The notes below the pieces were generated by a model. That model was given only the letters and a program-made list of their open reading frames with translations. It made no database searches and was not told the origin of the DNA. From contig NZ_FOYM01000010.1 of assembly GCF_900115975.1 (NCBI RefSeq), positions 52,640 through 116,639 of the forward strand: a DNA stretch of 64,000 bases, given 5' to 3'. Source of the stretch: Desulfoscipio geothermicus DSM 3669 (GTDB lineage Bacteria > Bacillota > Desulfotomaculia > Desulfotomaculales > Desulfallaceae). The stretch's first letter is position 1. The number at the start of each line of letters is the position of its first letter. Positions 35,425 to 44,337 of the stretch are shown piece by piece. Made by a program: the position numbers and the translations under genes.

Positions 35425-36846
35425 GTGCGAACAGCCGAACAGTATCTTGATAAACTGCGCTCCATGCGCCCCAACGTCTATATGGGCGGGGAACTCGTCC
35501 AACGGGACGACCCGCGGCTTATACCGGGCATCAATATCATGTCCGAAACTTTCAATTACGCGGCCGACCCCCGGCACAAGGACCTGATGGTCGCCACATC
35601 CCACATAACCGGTCAATCAATCAACCGCTTCTGCCATATTCACCAGAGCATCGATGACCTGCTGAAAAAGCAGGAAATGACCCGCTTCCTCTGCACCCGC
35701 ACCGGCGGCTGCATTCAGCGCTGCATGGGCGTGGACGCCCTTAACGCCCTTTCCGTGATTACCAAGGAAATGGACTTGCGCATGGGCACCAAGTACCACG
35801 AACGCTTTACCGGCTACCTGAAATATTTCCAGGAAAACGATCTGGTGGGCAACTGCGCCCAGACCGACGTCAAGGGTGACCGCTCCAAGCGGCCGCACGA
35901 GCAGGCCGACCCCGACCTGTACCTGCGAGTGGTGGAAAAGCGGGAGGACGGCATCGTTGTCCGGGGTGCCAAGGCGCACAACACCATTGCCCCCTATGCC
36001 GATGAAATTATCGTCGTGCCCACCCGGATGATGACCGAAAAGGACGCTGCCTACGCCGTGTCCTTTGCCGTACCGGCCGATACCGAGGGTGTGTACCTGG
36101 TTACCCGGGCCACCGCCCCCCGCACGCGCAAGCATCTGAAAGTCAAGGAGTACGGATCAGCCGACTCGCTCACGATATTCGACAACGTGTTCGTGCCCTG
36201 GGAGCGGGTGTTCATGTGCGGTGAGACGCCCTTTGCCGGCTTTTTGGCTATGCTGTTCGCCCTTTTCCACCGGCACAGCTATACCGGGTGCAAGCCCGCC
36301 ACCACTGACGTGATTATGGGCGCGGCGGCCCTGGTGGCGGAGTACAACGGGGTAGAAAAAGCGCCCCATGTGCGGGATAAGCTGGCCGACTTGATTGCCG
36401 TGGCCGAGCTGGTTTACGGCACCGGTATTGCGTCGGCGGTGAAAGCCAAACGCTATGCCTCCGGCACTTATGTGCCAGACCCGGTATTCGCCAACGTGGC
36501 CCGTTACCACGCCGGCATTAATGTGTACCACGAATTTGATATATTAGCAGACCTCGCAGGCGGCCTTCCGGCCACCCTGCCGCTGGAAGAAGACTTTTTC
36601 AACCCGGTTACCGGGGAACTGCTGCACAAGTATATCATGCGCAACCCGGAAATTACGGCGGAAAACCAGCACAAGTGCTTCCGCATGCTCAGTGACATGC
36701 TCTGCTCGGCGCACGCCGGTGTAATGCAGGTGGCGGGCATCCACGGTGGTGGCTCGCCCATCATGGAGAAAATCGCTATCATGGGGCAGTATGATATCAA
36801 GAGCAAAAAGGCCATCGCCAAGCGTCTAGCAGGGATAGAAGATTAA
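35425..36846 (+). CDS. abfD: 4-hydroxybutyryl-CoA dehydratase / vinylacetyl-CoA isomerase
   Basis: Oxygen-sensitive flavin and [4Fe-4S] enzyme that converts 4-hydroxybutyryl-CoA to crotonyl-CoA by a radical mechanism and isomerises vinylacetyl-CoA. The 473-residue protein has cluster ligands at Cys96 and Cys100 (GGCIQRC), His282 and Cys289 (FHRHSYTGC), the same pattern and spacing as Cys99, Cys103, His292 and Cys299 of the Clostridium aminobutyricum enzyme. So it is not just a 4-hydroxyphenylacetate hydroxylase relative, which lacks them. GTG start after AGGAGGT. The neighbouring crotonase and hydroxybutyryl-CoA dehydrogenase supply the next two steps. Confidence 0.9.
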   Translation: MRTAEQYLDKLRSMRPNVYMGGELVQRDDPRLIPGINIMSETFNYAADPRHKDLMVATSHITGQSINRFCHIHQSIDDLLKKQEMTRFLCTRTGGCIQRCMGVDALNALSVITKEMDLRMGTKYHERFTGYLKYFQENDLVGNCAQTDVKGDRSKRPHEQADPDLYLRVVEKREDGIVVRGAKAHNTIAPYADEIIVVPTRMMTEKDAAYAVSFAVPADTEGVYLVTRATAPRTRKHLKVKEYGSADSLTIFDNVFVPWERVFMCGETPFAGFLAMLFALFHRHSYTGCKPATTDVIMGAAALVAEYNGVEKAPHVRDKLADLIAVAELVYGTGIASAVKAKRYASGTYVPDPVFANVARYHAGINVYHEFDILADLAGGLPATLPLEEDFFNPVTGELLHKYIMRNPEITAENQHKCFRMLSDMLCSAHAGVMQVAGIHGGGSPIMEKIAIMGQYDIKSKKAIAKRLAGIED

Positions 36847-36870
36847 AACGTTAAGAAAGGAGTTTTCTAA

Positions 36871-37743
36871 ATGACGGTAGCAGGCATCAATAAAATTTGC
36901 GTTGTAGGAGCCGGCAACATGGGTCACCAGATTGCCCTGTCCGCCGCGCTGGCGGGCTATAAGGTGGTTTGCACCGACATCAGCCCGGAGATTCTGGCCA
37001 AAGCGGAACAGTTTGCGGACACCTACCTGCCCGAGCGGGTGGCCAAAGGCAAGCTGTCCGAAGAAGCCGCCAAGGCGGCCCGGGCCAATATATCCTTCAC
37101 GTCCGATTTAAAGGAAGCGGCCGGGGATGCGGACCTGGTTATCGAGGCCATTCTGGAAAAGCTGGAGCTAAAACGTAAGGTGTTTGCCCAGCTGGATGAA
37201 ATTTGCCCGCCACACACCATCCTGGCCACCAACAGTTCCTTTATCGTCAGTTCCAAAATTGTAGATGTCACCAACAGGCCCGGGAAGGTTTGTAACATGC
37301 ACTTTTTCAACCCCGCTCTGGTGATGAAGCTGGTGGAAGTGGTCAAGGGGCCGCATACCAGCGAAGAAACAGCCGGTACCGTTATGGAAGTATGCAAGAG
37401 TATGGGCAAAATCCCCGTGCTGCTGCAAAAAGAGATATACGGTTTCCTGGTCAACCGCATTCTGGCGGCCATCAACCAGGAGGCCCTGTACCTGTACGAC
37501 ATGGGCATCGCTTCCTACGAAGACATTGATAACGCCGTGGTTTACGCCCTGGGCCACCCCATGGGACCGTTCCGCTTGATGGACCTGACCGGTATAGACC
37601 TGTCCTATTACATCGGCATGGAGCGCTACCAGGAAACCGGGGACCCTACGCACAAGCCGTCGCCCATAGTGGTGGAAAAATTCGTCAAGAAAGAGTGGGG
37701 ACGGAAAACCGGCAAGGGATTCTACGACTACAGTAAGAAGTAA
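36871..37743 (+). CDS. 3-hydroxybutyryl-CoA dehydrogenase (module 1)
   Basis: Oxidises 3-hydroxyacyl-CoA to 3-oxoacyl-CoA with NAD(P). Residues 8-20 have the Rossmann start CVVGAGNMGHQIA, then NSSFIVSS, the catalytic-His segment MHFFNPALVMKLVEVVKG and the C-terminal domain GFLVNRILAAINQEA and DLTGIDLSYY. 290 residues, complete. AAGGAG precedes the ATG, 24 bases after abfD. The protein is closely similar along its whole length to the gene at 56265 in module 2, which has much lower GC. Confidence 0.92.
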   Translation: MTVAGINKICVVGAGNMGHQIALSAALAGYKVVCTDISPEILAKAEQFADTYLPERVAKGKLSEEAAKAARANISFTSDLKEAAGDADLVIEAILEKLELKRKVFAQLDEICPPHTILATNSSFIVSSKIVDVTNRPGKVCNMHFFNPALVMKLVEVVKGPHTSEETAGTVMEVCKSMGKIPVLLQKEIYGFLVNRILAAINQEALYLYDMGIASYEDIDNAVVYALGHPMGPFRLMDLTGIDLSYYIGMERYQETGDPTHKPSPIVVEKFVKKEWGRKTGKGFYDYSKK

Positions 37744-37865
37744 AGGCTCCCAAGCGCAACGACGGGCGACAAACAGTGCTTTTCAGGACAGGCGTGTATG
37801 CCGCTGTTACGGCACTATCAGGTATGATGATGAAAATGGATTCTGTTAATTATTAAACGAAAGGC

Positions 37866-38309
37866 GTGTTGCTTTTGCTGAGTAGTTATTTTGAAGACTT
37901 AAAGATCGGTGACCGCTGGGTCTCCCGCGGACGCACCATTACCGAAGCCGATATCGTGATGTTTGCCGCCTTCAGCGGCGATTGGTACCAATTGCATACC
38001 GACAAGGAATGGGCGGCCCAAACCCCCTTCGGGCAAAGAATAGCCCACGGGCTGCTGGTGCTTTCCGTATCCTCGGGCTTCTGGGACCTGTCCGGGGGGA
38101 CGGTGCAGGCATTTTACGGCATCGATAACTTGCGCTTTACCGGGCCGACATTTATCGGTGATACCATCCACGCTGAACTTGAGGTGGTTGGAAAAAAAGA
38201 AAAAGGTCCCGACCGGGGCGTGGTATCAATCAAGCAGGAAATCAAGAACCAGCGCGGTGAGACCGTAATGGTGGCCGTACTGCAAGTATTGGTAAAACGC
38301 TGTCCCTAA
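37866..38309 (+). CDS. MaoC-like (R)-hydratase / dehydratase
   Basis: A 147-residue hotdog protein. The hydratase signature D-x4-H is present as DWYQLHTD with the following HG in IAHGLLVLS, the residues that hydrate trans-2-enoyl-CoA in (R)-specific hydratases. The start is TTG at 37866 or 37872. It is separated from the dehydrogenase by 122 bases. Probable role: hydration of an enoyl-CoA or dehydration of an (R)-3-hydroxyacyl-CoA in module 1. Confidence 0.85.
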   Translation: MLLLLSSYFEDLKIGDRWVSRGRTITEADIVMFAAFSGDWYQLHTDKEWAAQTPFGQRIAHGLLVLSVSSGFWDLSGGTVQAFYGIDNLRFTGPTFIGDTIHAELEVVGKKEKGPDRGVVSIKQEIKNQRGETVMVAVLQVLVKRCP

Positions 38310-38361
38310 TAAAGCAGATCCCCCATGCTATTAAAAGGGGCACCAGCAGGAAAAAGAAAAT

Positions 38362-38403
38362 GCTTGCCGTTTGCACGGGTGCGAGCCCAGTGCAAAGGCA
38401 AGC
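38362..38403 (+). promoter_or_regulatory. Stable hairpin between the MaoC and DUF362 genes
   Basis: GCTTGCC-TTTGCAC pairs with GTGCAAA-GGCAAGC, with an inner GGG/CCC pair; no T run follows directly (a GTTTTTTC lies 10 bases further on). It may stabilise or process the operon mRNA or act as a weak terminator. Confidence 0.6.
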
Positions 38404-38437
38404 GCAAGCGATGTTTTTTCGGGGTAGGTGATTTAAG

Positions 38438-39733
38438 TTGACCAAACCGGTTGTTTCCGTTGTTAAATTTGATGAGGCATATAAGTCATTACGCCTGGCG
38501 CTGGATCTCTGCGACGGACTGAAAGAATTCAATAAAGGCGACAAAATACTGATAAAGCCCAATTTGGTGGCCTGGGATTTTGATCTCCCTTTCCCGCCTT
38601 ATGGGGTGGTGACCACGTCCGCCGTAATCGGCGCGCTGGTGCGGATACTGGCGGAAGAAGGTTTCACCGATATCACTATTGGCGAAGCGCCGCTAATGAT
38701 CCCCAAAACAGTCGGTCAGGCCATGTATAAAGTGCTGGGTTACGGAAAGCTGCAGGAAAAGTATGGCGTCAAGCTGGTGGACTTCAACGAGGAACAGTTT
38801 GTCAAGGTTAATTGCGGCGGGCTTGAACTGTCCCTGGCGGAAAAGGCGCTGGAGGCCGACAAAATAATCAACGTACCGGTATTGAAAACCCACAATCAGA
38901 CCAAGGTGTCCCTAGGTCTGAAGAATTTAAAGGGGTGCCTGAACCGCAAGTCCAAGATGTTCTGCCACGGCACGGAAACCGACCTCAATTACACGTTCCC
39001 GCATGTTATTGAAAAGCTACCCGTGGCGCTGACCATTATCGATGGCGTGTTCGGCCTGGCCAAGGGCCCCGGCCCCACCGGTAAGGCGGAGCGGTTGAAT
39101 CTACTGGTGGCGTCGCGGGATACCCTGGCCGGCGACGTGGTTGGCGCGGCTTTGTTGGGCTACCAGGCGGCCGAGGTGGAGCACCTGGCCTATTTCGCCG
39201 GGCGCAGCGGCGGCAGCGTGGATTTAAAGGATGTTGAAATGCTGGGTGAAGATGTATCCGGGTGCAGCAAATTTCTGGACTATGACTGGGAGTGGACGGA
39301 AGATGACACCGGTCCGGAGGGATATGCCAAACGCGGCATTACGGGGCTGGCCGTGCGCAAATACGATAACACTCTGTGCACGGGCTGCTCTATGCTGTTC
39401 AACCCCATGCTGATCATGTTCATGTCCGCCTTCCGGGGCAAACCCTTCCCCAATATAGAGGTGGTCAGCGGGAAGAAGCAAAAAGCCTCACCGGGCTTTG
39501 ACCGAACCGTGCTTTTCGGCCGGTGCGCCTGCATCCTCAATAAAGACAACCCCAATATTAAAAAGGCCATCCCCATCAAGGGGTGCCCCCCCGACTTGAT
39601 GGAATTTGAAAAAGCCATGCGGGCAGAAGGCGTAATGTGTGATTACAAGGAATTTGTCAAATACCGTCATTACATCTTCAGCCGCTATAAAGCTGAAGAA
39701 GGGTTTGACCTGGGGCTGTATAAAATACAATAG
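38438..39733 (+). CDS. Cysteine-rich DUF362 protein (module 1)
   Basis: 431 residues. The N-terminal two thirds have the DUF362 pattern (DKILIKPNLVAWD, TIGEAP, NVPVLKTHNQTKVSLGLKNLKGCLNR), a domain of unknown function frequently linked to Fe-S chemistry. Cysteines at 167, 176, 314, 317, 363, 365 and 383 (GCLNR, FCHG, LCTGC, GRCAC, KGCPPDL) are all kept in the paralogue at 44338 and could hold Fe-S clusters or a metal. It is not a ferredoxin (no CxxCxxC). TTG start after GGGGTAGG. No known function; the link to acyl-CoA modules is from context. Confidence 0.8.
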   Translation: MTKPVVSVVKFDEAYKSLRLALDLCDGLKEFNKGDKILIKPNLVAWDFDLPFPPYGVVTTSAVIGALVRILAEEGFTDITIGEAPLMIPKTVGQAMYKVLGYGKLQEKYGVKLVDFNEEQFVKVNCGGLELSLAEKALEADKIINVPVLKTHNQTKVSLGLKNLKGCLNRKSKMFCHGTETDLNYTFPHVIEKLPVALTIIDGVFGLAKGPGPTGKAERLNLLVASRDTLAGDVVGAALLGYQAAEVEHLAYFAGRSGGSVDLKDVEMLGEDVSGCSKFLDYDWEWTEDDTGPEGYAKRGITGLAVRKYDNTLCTGCSMLFNPMLIMFMSAFRGKPFPNIEVVSGKKQKASPGFDRTVLFGRCACILNKDNPNIKKAIPIKGCPPDLMEFEKAMRAEGVMCDYKEFVKYRHYIFSRYKAEEGFDLGLYKIQ

Positions 39734-39836
39734 AAATTTTGTATTCTTGAAGATCCCCGTTAATTTGGGGAGCTTTAAGAAAATAATCATGCACCAGGAC
39801 TCCGTTTATTCGGGCATCGGGTTTATAATTAAATGA

Positions 39837-40510
39837 ATGCTCAATTCAAAGTTGGCTCTGCAGGGGGACCGGGTAGTGGTGGAATTTACATTCGGCTGCG
39901 GTTTCTGCCAGCAATGTTTGCTTGGGGAATACAGCTCGTGCGTAAAGAGATATTCTTACGGGGCCTCAATTTCCTGTAATAAGCCTCCACATTTATGGGG
40001 TCGTATGGCGAATACCTCTACCTGCCACCACGTGCCATGGTGCACAAAATATCTCCCGATGTTCCAGCCAAGGCTGCTGTGTTGACTTGTGCCATTATAG
40101 GTAACGCTGTACGTTGGTTAAGAACGGTGGGTCAATTAACCATCAGGGATAAGGTGGTTATTGAAGGGCTGGGCCAGCAAGGACTGGCTGCGACTATTGT
40201 AGCTAAGGAGTTCGGGGTGGATCTGGCACGGAAACGGGGGACTATTGTAGCCCCGGGTATGTGCGGTGCTGAAACAGAGGTGTTACTGCTGGCCGATAAT
40301 CTGGTAAGAAAGGAAATTAGCCTAAAAGGTGTATATAGCCATGATGCCCGTGCGGTTAAGCAGGCCATAAAAATTGTTGAATCAAGAAAATACCCGCTGG
40401 AAAATCTGGTCACCCATGTATTTTCATTGGAGGAAACTAATAAAGCTGTACAGGTAGCAGGTGGTGAAATTCCGGGGGAATACCCGATTAAGACAGTTCT
40501 TGTTCCGTGA
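39837..40510 (+). pseudogene. Zinc-type alcohol dehydrogenase remnant, frameshifted and with deletions
   Basis: Two frames together give a decayed medium-chain dehydrogenase. Frame 1 (39837-40085) holds the structural zinc segment GDRVVVEFTFGCGFCQQCLLGEYSSC without the N-terminal catalytic-zinc part. A one-base shift near 39995-40010 switches to frame 2 (to 40510): SYGEYLYLPPRAMVHKISPDVP, VVIEGLGQQGLAATIVAKEFG, then a jump to RKRGTIVAPG, so about 80-100 residues of the NAD domain are missing. It lies after DUF362 and before a bidirectional terminator. Not expected to be active. Confidence 0.8.
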
Positions 40511-40558
40511 GGGAAAATTAAGTGCATTTTTCAACACATCAAGTTAAGTGTTAATAAA

Positions 40559-40592
40559 AAAGTGGTTGGAGTTTTTTAAATCCAACCACTTT
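40559..40592. terminator. Bidirectional terminator between convergent genes
   Basis: AAAGTGGTTGGA-(10)-TCCAACCACTTT forms a perfect 11-12 bp stem with A/T runs on both sides; it separates the + strand remnant from the - strand CMD gene. Confidence 0.75.
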
Positions 40593-40655
40593 CCACTTTA
40601 ATTGAATTATGTCTGCTAACTATTTAATCGCCTGGCTTCATTGAAATAACCTTGA

Positions 40656-41186
40656 TTATTGGTTATCGCTTTCGATCTGTACCTCGGTGTTTTCCAAAAA
40701 CCGGGCCACGAGGTTATAGAAACCTATGGTGAGGGTTAATTCAACCAACTCCCGGTGACTCAGAAATTTGGCCAGTTCATTGAAAGTTTGATTAGAAGAT
40801 TTAACGTTTAATGTTACTTCTTCAGTATACTTTAATACCGCCTTTTCGAGGTCGTTGAAGGCTGGATTATCCGGTCCCTGCTTAACCGCTTCTATTTGTT
40901 TTTTCGGTACTCCCACCTTCTTTGCCAGTATTTCATGTTGGTGCCACTCATAGCGTGAGCGGCAAAGGGTAGCTACCCTTAAAATGGCCAGTTCCCGCAG
41001 CCGGGCATCAAGCTGAGCCTGGGTAAGCAGGGAATTACCTAGCCTCATAAAATGGCGGACACTTTTCTCGGCATGGGCTATCATTTTATTAATGTTTAAA
41101 CCGCTGAGCTCTGACTTTCCTCCCGTAATCATATTGCGAGTTTTTTCCGGCATCGCTTCTAAAGGAAGTACAGGTAATCTTGGCAT
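40656..41186 (-). CDS. Carboxymuconolactone-decarboxylase-like (AhpD-like fold) protein
   Basis: 176 residues from ATG 41186, 8 bases after GGAGG; an upstream ATG at 41207 is less well placed. It is an all-helical CMD-family protein with LRELAILRVATLCRSRYEWHQHEILAKKVG, but without the CxxC of peroxidase-type AhpD, so activity of the gamma-carboxymuconolactone-decarboxylase kind is more likely than peroxidase. The exact reaction is unknown. It is the only - strand gene in this stretch, between the two acyl-CoA modules. Confidence 0.85.
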   Translation of the reverse strand: MPRLPVLPLEAMPEKTRNMITGGKSELSGLNINKMIAHAEKSVRHFMRLGNSLLTQAQLDARLRELAILRVATLCRSRYEWHQHEILAKKVGVPKKQIEAVKQGPDNPAFNDLEKAVLKYTEEVTLNVKSSNQTFNELAKFLSHRELVELTLTIGFYNLVARFLENTEVQIESDNQ

Positions 41187-41444
41187 TGTATCAACCTCCA
41201 TTGTCATATTATTTTAATCTTATCATTTAGATACAGGAGTCGCAAAATTTATGCCTTTTAAAGGGCTATAGTAATTTTCATTTACGTCGATATCGCGAGA
41301 GCGTATGCGCTTTTGTTTGAAAAAACAGTTATGGTTGCGGGTAATTTGTACCATGTTTAATTTTTAAACCTGACTTGTTAAATTAGGCTTTATGACGAAT
41401 ACCATTTTTGTTATCTATTGCGGTATTGCTTAGCTAATTAAAAC

Positions 41445-41464
41445 TTGTTATCTGAAAATAACAA
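41445..41464 (+). promoter_or_regulatory. Dyad TTGTTAT-N6-ATAACAA
   Basis: Perfect 7+7 inverted repeat whose right end is 31 bases before the -24 box at 41496; a possible operator or activator site. Confidence 0.4.
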
Positions 41465-41495
41465 ATATGTACGCTACTAAAGGATTGGTCATATT

Positions 41496-41511
41496 TGGTA
41501 TGAAAATTGCA
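41496..41511 (+). promoter_or_regulatory. Sigma-54 promoter of the first module 2 operon
   Basis: TGGTATGAAAATTGCA matches TGGCACG-R-NNN-TTGCW at all but two positions, including -24 GG and -12 TTGC, 105 bases before the crotonase start at 41616. Confidence 0.8.
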
Positions 41512-41615
41512 TTTGTATAAGGTTGATAAGTTGGCTCCCAGTAGCTGTGGAATTAGGGCCATGCTGGGTCAAGGGGACAATAAAATGGATTTCTTATGCA
41601 AAGGAGAGTGGCCAG

Positions 41616-42350
41616 ATGAATTTGGAATGTTTCCTTTATGATGTACAAGACTCTATTTTGGTGCTGATCATGAACCGGCCGGAGGTGCGTAACGCCTGGA
41701 ACCGGAAAATGCATGAGGAATACCTGGAAGTTTTAAAGAAGGTTAACGAAGATGATTCCATTCGGGCGGTTATTCTGACCGGTACTCCTCCTGCGTTTAG
41801 TTCGGGCACGGACCTGAAATCATTCGAAGGCGGCGCGGCCAACTTCCAATCCTCCCTGGCGCAGGAAGGAGCGGGTTCAACCATCAAGCTAATGCACGAC
41901 TTTAAAAAACCTATAATTGCCGCCATTAACGGGGCCGCTGTAGGCATGGGGATAACCATTACTTTAATGTGCGACATTCGTATTGCTGCCGAAAGTGCCA
42001 AGATGTGCTTCCGGTTCACCCACCTGGGTGTGGTTCCCGAGTATGCCAGCCCCTACATGCTGCCCCGGATAGTGGGTTTGGGCCGGGCCATGGAACTCTG
42101 CCTCACCGCCCGTACTTTCGGGGCACAGGAAGCGCTTAACATGGGTCTGGTAACCCAGGTGGTTCCGGATGACCAGTTGATACCCGCAGCCATGGAGTTG
42201 GCCAGAAACCTGGCATCCAAGAAAGAACATGCTATCCGTATGACCCGGGAAATGCTTTATCGTCATTTAGATACGGACTTTGACGAGGCGGTACGCCGGG
42301 ATGCGGTAGACTTTATCGAAGCTGTCCGGCTAGCTTTTGGAGATAAATAA
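41616..42350 (+). CDS. Crotonase family protein (isomerase-like, PaaG/ECI type)
   Basis: 244 residues from the ATG at 41616 behind AAAGGAGAG; upstream frame extension lacks a ribosome site. It has TGTPPAFSSGTDLKSF and AAINGAAVGMGITITLMCDIRIAAESAKMCFRFTHLGVVPEYASPYMLPR. The first catalytic Glu is present (AAES), but the second position has Arg/Phe (CFRF in place of GQPE); the VVPEY Glu occurs further on. This pattern is typical of isomerase-like or PaaG-like crotonases. Hydratase activity is therefore unlikely. It opens the first module 2 operon. Confidence 0.85.
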   Translation: MNLECFLYDVQDSILVLIMNRPEVRNAWNRKMHEEYLEVLKKVNEDDSIRAVILTGTPPAFSSGTDLKSFEGGAANFQSSLAQEGAGSTIKLMHDFKKPIIAAINGAAVGMGITITLMCDIRIAAESAKMCFRFTHLGVVPEYASPYMLPRIVGLGRAMELCLTARTFGAQEALNMGLVTQVVPDDQLIPAAMELARNLASKKEHAIRMTREMLYRHLDTDFDEAVRRDAVDFIEAVRLAFGDK

Positions 42351-42363
42351 AGGGAGGTACCAG

Positions 42364-43341
42364 ATGATGCAAACAAGGATTACCGAACTTTTGGGGATAA
42401 AGTATCCGATCATTCAGGGAGGTATGCAGTGGCTGTCCCGGGCCGAATTGGCGGCTGCCGTATCTAACGCCGGTGGGTTGGGCATTATCACTGCTGCCAC
42501 GCATCCCAGCAAGGAAGACCTGGTAGAAGAAATTCGTAAAACCCGGGCGCTGACCGATAAGCCGTTTGGGGTTAATATTTCCATGCTGCCGAATGTCGGC
42601 CCCCAAGATAAGACCAGACAGTATTTTGAGGCAGTCATTGAAGAAAAGGTACCGGTGGTGGAGACGTCCGGGCGCAGCCCGGAGAAATTTATACCCTGTC
42701 TAAAACAGGTGGGGATCAAGCTGATGCACAAGGTGCCGGCTGTTCGTTATGCAAAAAAGGCTGAGCGGGTGGGAGCAGACGCAGTGATTATCGTAGGTTT
42801 TGAGTGCGGTGGCCATCCCGGTATGGATGACGTGACCACCATGATTCTGGCTCCCAAAACCGTTGACAGTGTATCTATTCCAGTTATCGCCGGAGGTGGC
42901 ATCGCCGACGCCCGTGGGTTTGTGTCTGCTCTGGCAATGGGCGCCGAAGGTGTAATGATTGGTACCAGATTTGTGGCTACCACGGAATCTCTGGCCCATC
43001 CCAAATACAAGGAATGGATGGTTAACGCTCAGGAAACTGATACGTTGATGATCCAGCGGTCTATTAGGAATGCCGCCCGGGTGATGAAAAACGCTGCCGC
43101 GGAGAAAGTGTTGGAAATGGAAGCCCGTGGCGCCAGCCTGGAGGAACTACTTACCGTGATCAGCGGGCGGGTAGGCCGCCGCGCCCTGTTTGACGGAGAT
43201 ATTGAGGGGGGTACTTTCGCTATGGGACAGTGTGTCGGCTTAATTAATGAAATTAAGCCGATTAAAGAAGTAATTAAGGATATTATGAGCGAGGCAGAAG
43301 CTATACTATCCCGCCTGCAAAAGATGTGGGTTGAGGCTTGA
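42364..43341 (+). CDS. NMO/FabK family FMN oxidoreductase
   Basis: 325 residues from ATG 42364, after GGGAGGTACC. A TIM-barrel protein of the nitronate monooxygenase / enoyl-ACP reductase II family with PIIQGGMQWLSRAELAAAVSNAGGLGII at the N-terminus, GADAVIIVGFECGGHPG near residue 143 and VIAGGGIADARGFVSALAMGAEGVMIGTRF near 185 (FMN phosphate site). In a strict anaerobe a monooxygenase role is doubtful; an FMN-dependent acyl-CoA reductase or isomerase-type role in the operon is an inference. Confidence 0.82.
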   Translation: MMQTRITELLGIKYPIIQGGMQWLSRAELAAAVSNAGGLGIITAATHPSKEDLVEEIRKTRALTDKPFGVNISMLPNVGPQDKTRQYFEAVIEEKVPVVETSGRSPEKFIPCLKQVGIKLMHKVPAVRYAKKAERVGADAVIIVGFECGGHPGMDDVTTMILAPKTVDSVSIPVIAGGGIADARGFVSALAMGAEGVMIGTRFVATTESLAHPKYKEWMVNAQETDTLMIQRSIRNAARVMKNAAAEKVLEMEARGASLEELLTVISGRVGRRALFDGDIEGGTFAMGQCVGLINEIKPIKEVIKDIMSEAEAILSRLQKMWVEA

Positions 43342-43475
43342 CTATCATAACATTGGGGAGGTGTTACCATTAAAATTGACAGATATACAAAAAATCGGGG
43401 CGGTACGTAGCCATTCCGGTTGAAGCAAGAAAGACGTTAAATTGAGGTTAATTTTGAGTTGGTGAGGAGATAGTA

Positions 43476-43898
43476 ATGCTTTATTTTGATGATTTATTTA
43501 TAGGTATGGAATTTAAGCCATTAACAAGTAAATTTACTAAAGAAGATATCAGAAATTATGCAGAGGCCGTAGAAGATTTCAATCCATTGTTTTTGGATGA
43601 ACAGCATGCTAAAAAGTCAAAATTTAATGGTTTAATTAATCATCCTGCAACTGCGGCTATTTTATCAGTAAATGCTCATAAAACAGGGGAGACTCTGCCT
43701 TCCGGTATCATTCACGCTAAGCAGCGTTATAAGTTTTATTCACCTACCCGGCCCGAAGAAAATTTGATAACGAGGGCCAAGGTTATTGATAAATATATGA
43801 AACGAGGTAAAAAATACGTGGTTATCCAAAGTATTACCGTAAACGAAGTTGACCAGAAAAAGGTCGAAAGTACCGCGGTGTTAATTTGGCCAAAGTAA
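43476..43898 (+). CDS. MaoC-like hotdog protein without catalytic His (putative partner subunit)
   Basis: 140 residues. FTKEDIRNYAEAVEDFNPLFLDEQHAKKSKFNGLINHPATAAIL follows the MaoC pattern, but the catalytic His of D-x4-H is Phe/Leu (DFNPLFLD) and the HG is HP. It lies 21 bases before a second MaoC gene that has the full motif, much like the non-catalytic and catalytic subunits of heterodimeric 3-hydroxyacyl dehydratases (HadAB type). ATG after GGTGAGGAG. Confidence 0.82.
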   Translation: MLYFDDLFIGMEFKPLTSKFTKEDIRNYAEAVEDFNPLFLDEQHAKKSKFNGLINHPATAAILSVNAHKTGETLPSGIIHAKQRYKFYSPTRPEENLITRAKVIDKYMKRGKKYVVIQSITVNEVDQKKVESTAVLIWPK

Positions 43899-43919
43899 AA
43901 AATTGTAGAGGTGAAATAT

Positions 43920-44336
43920 ATGCTGGTTGGTTGTTTGGTGCCCGGGGTAACCAAAAAAATAACCCGGGAAAAAATTAATAAATATGCGCAGGCATCCGGG
44001 GATTTCAATCCACTGCATATTGATGAAGAATTTGCCCGAAAAACTGTTTTTAAAGGAACTATAGCGCATGGTTTATTGTCTGCGGCGTATATCTCTGAAA
44101 TGATGTCAAATTGGTTGGGTGAAAGCTGGTTGGAAGGGGGAGAACTGGAAGTATCCTTTTTGCATCCGGTAAGATCTGGCGATACTATAACGGCTGGTGG
44201 CAAGGTTATTGATATTTCACAAAATGGATCTGCAGAAAAAATTATTTGTGAGGTATACTGCCAGAACCAAGAAGGTGACTTAGTTATCAAAGGTTTATGT
44301 AGTTGCAAAATTAATAAATATAGCAAAGGAGTTTAA
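43920..44336 (+). CDS. MaoC-like enoyl-CoA hydratase with full catalytic motif
   Basis: 138 residues from the ATG at 43920 behind GAGGTG; the GTG at 43911 is the alternative. YAQASGDFNPLHIDEEFARKTVFKGTIAHGLLSAAYISEM holds D-x4-H and HG. It probably hydrates a 2-enoyl-CoA together with the preceding subunit. It ends one base before the DUF362 start codon, so translation is coupled. Confidence 0.85.
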   Translation: MLVGCLVPGVTKKITREKINKYAQASGDFNPLHIDEEFARKTVFKGTIAHGLLSAAYISEMMSNWLGESWLEGGELEVSFLHPVRSGDTITAGGKVIDISQNGSAEKIICEVYCQNQEGDLVIKGLCSCKINKYSKGV

Positions 44337-44337
44337 A

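Larger units (their letters stand above)
41187..41615. other. 429-base divergent regulatory gap
   Basis: AT-rich. It holds the dyad TTGTTAT-(6)-ATAACAA (41445-41464) and the sigma-54 promoter 41496-41511, which point into module 2. Nothing gene-like was seen. Confidence 0.6.

Noticed and set aside
43342..43475. GGGGAGGTG ribosome-site-like sequence after the NMO gene
   Set aside because: The frames that follow stop within about 15 codons; at most the trace of a lost gene.
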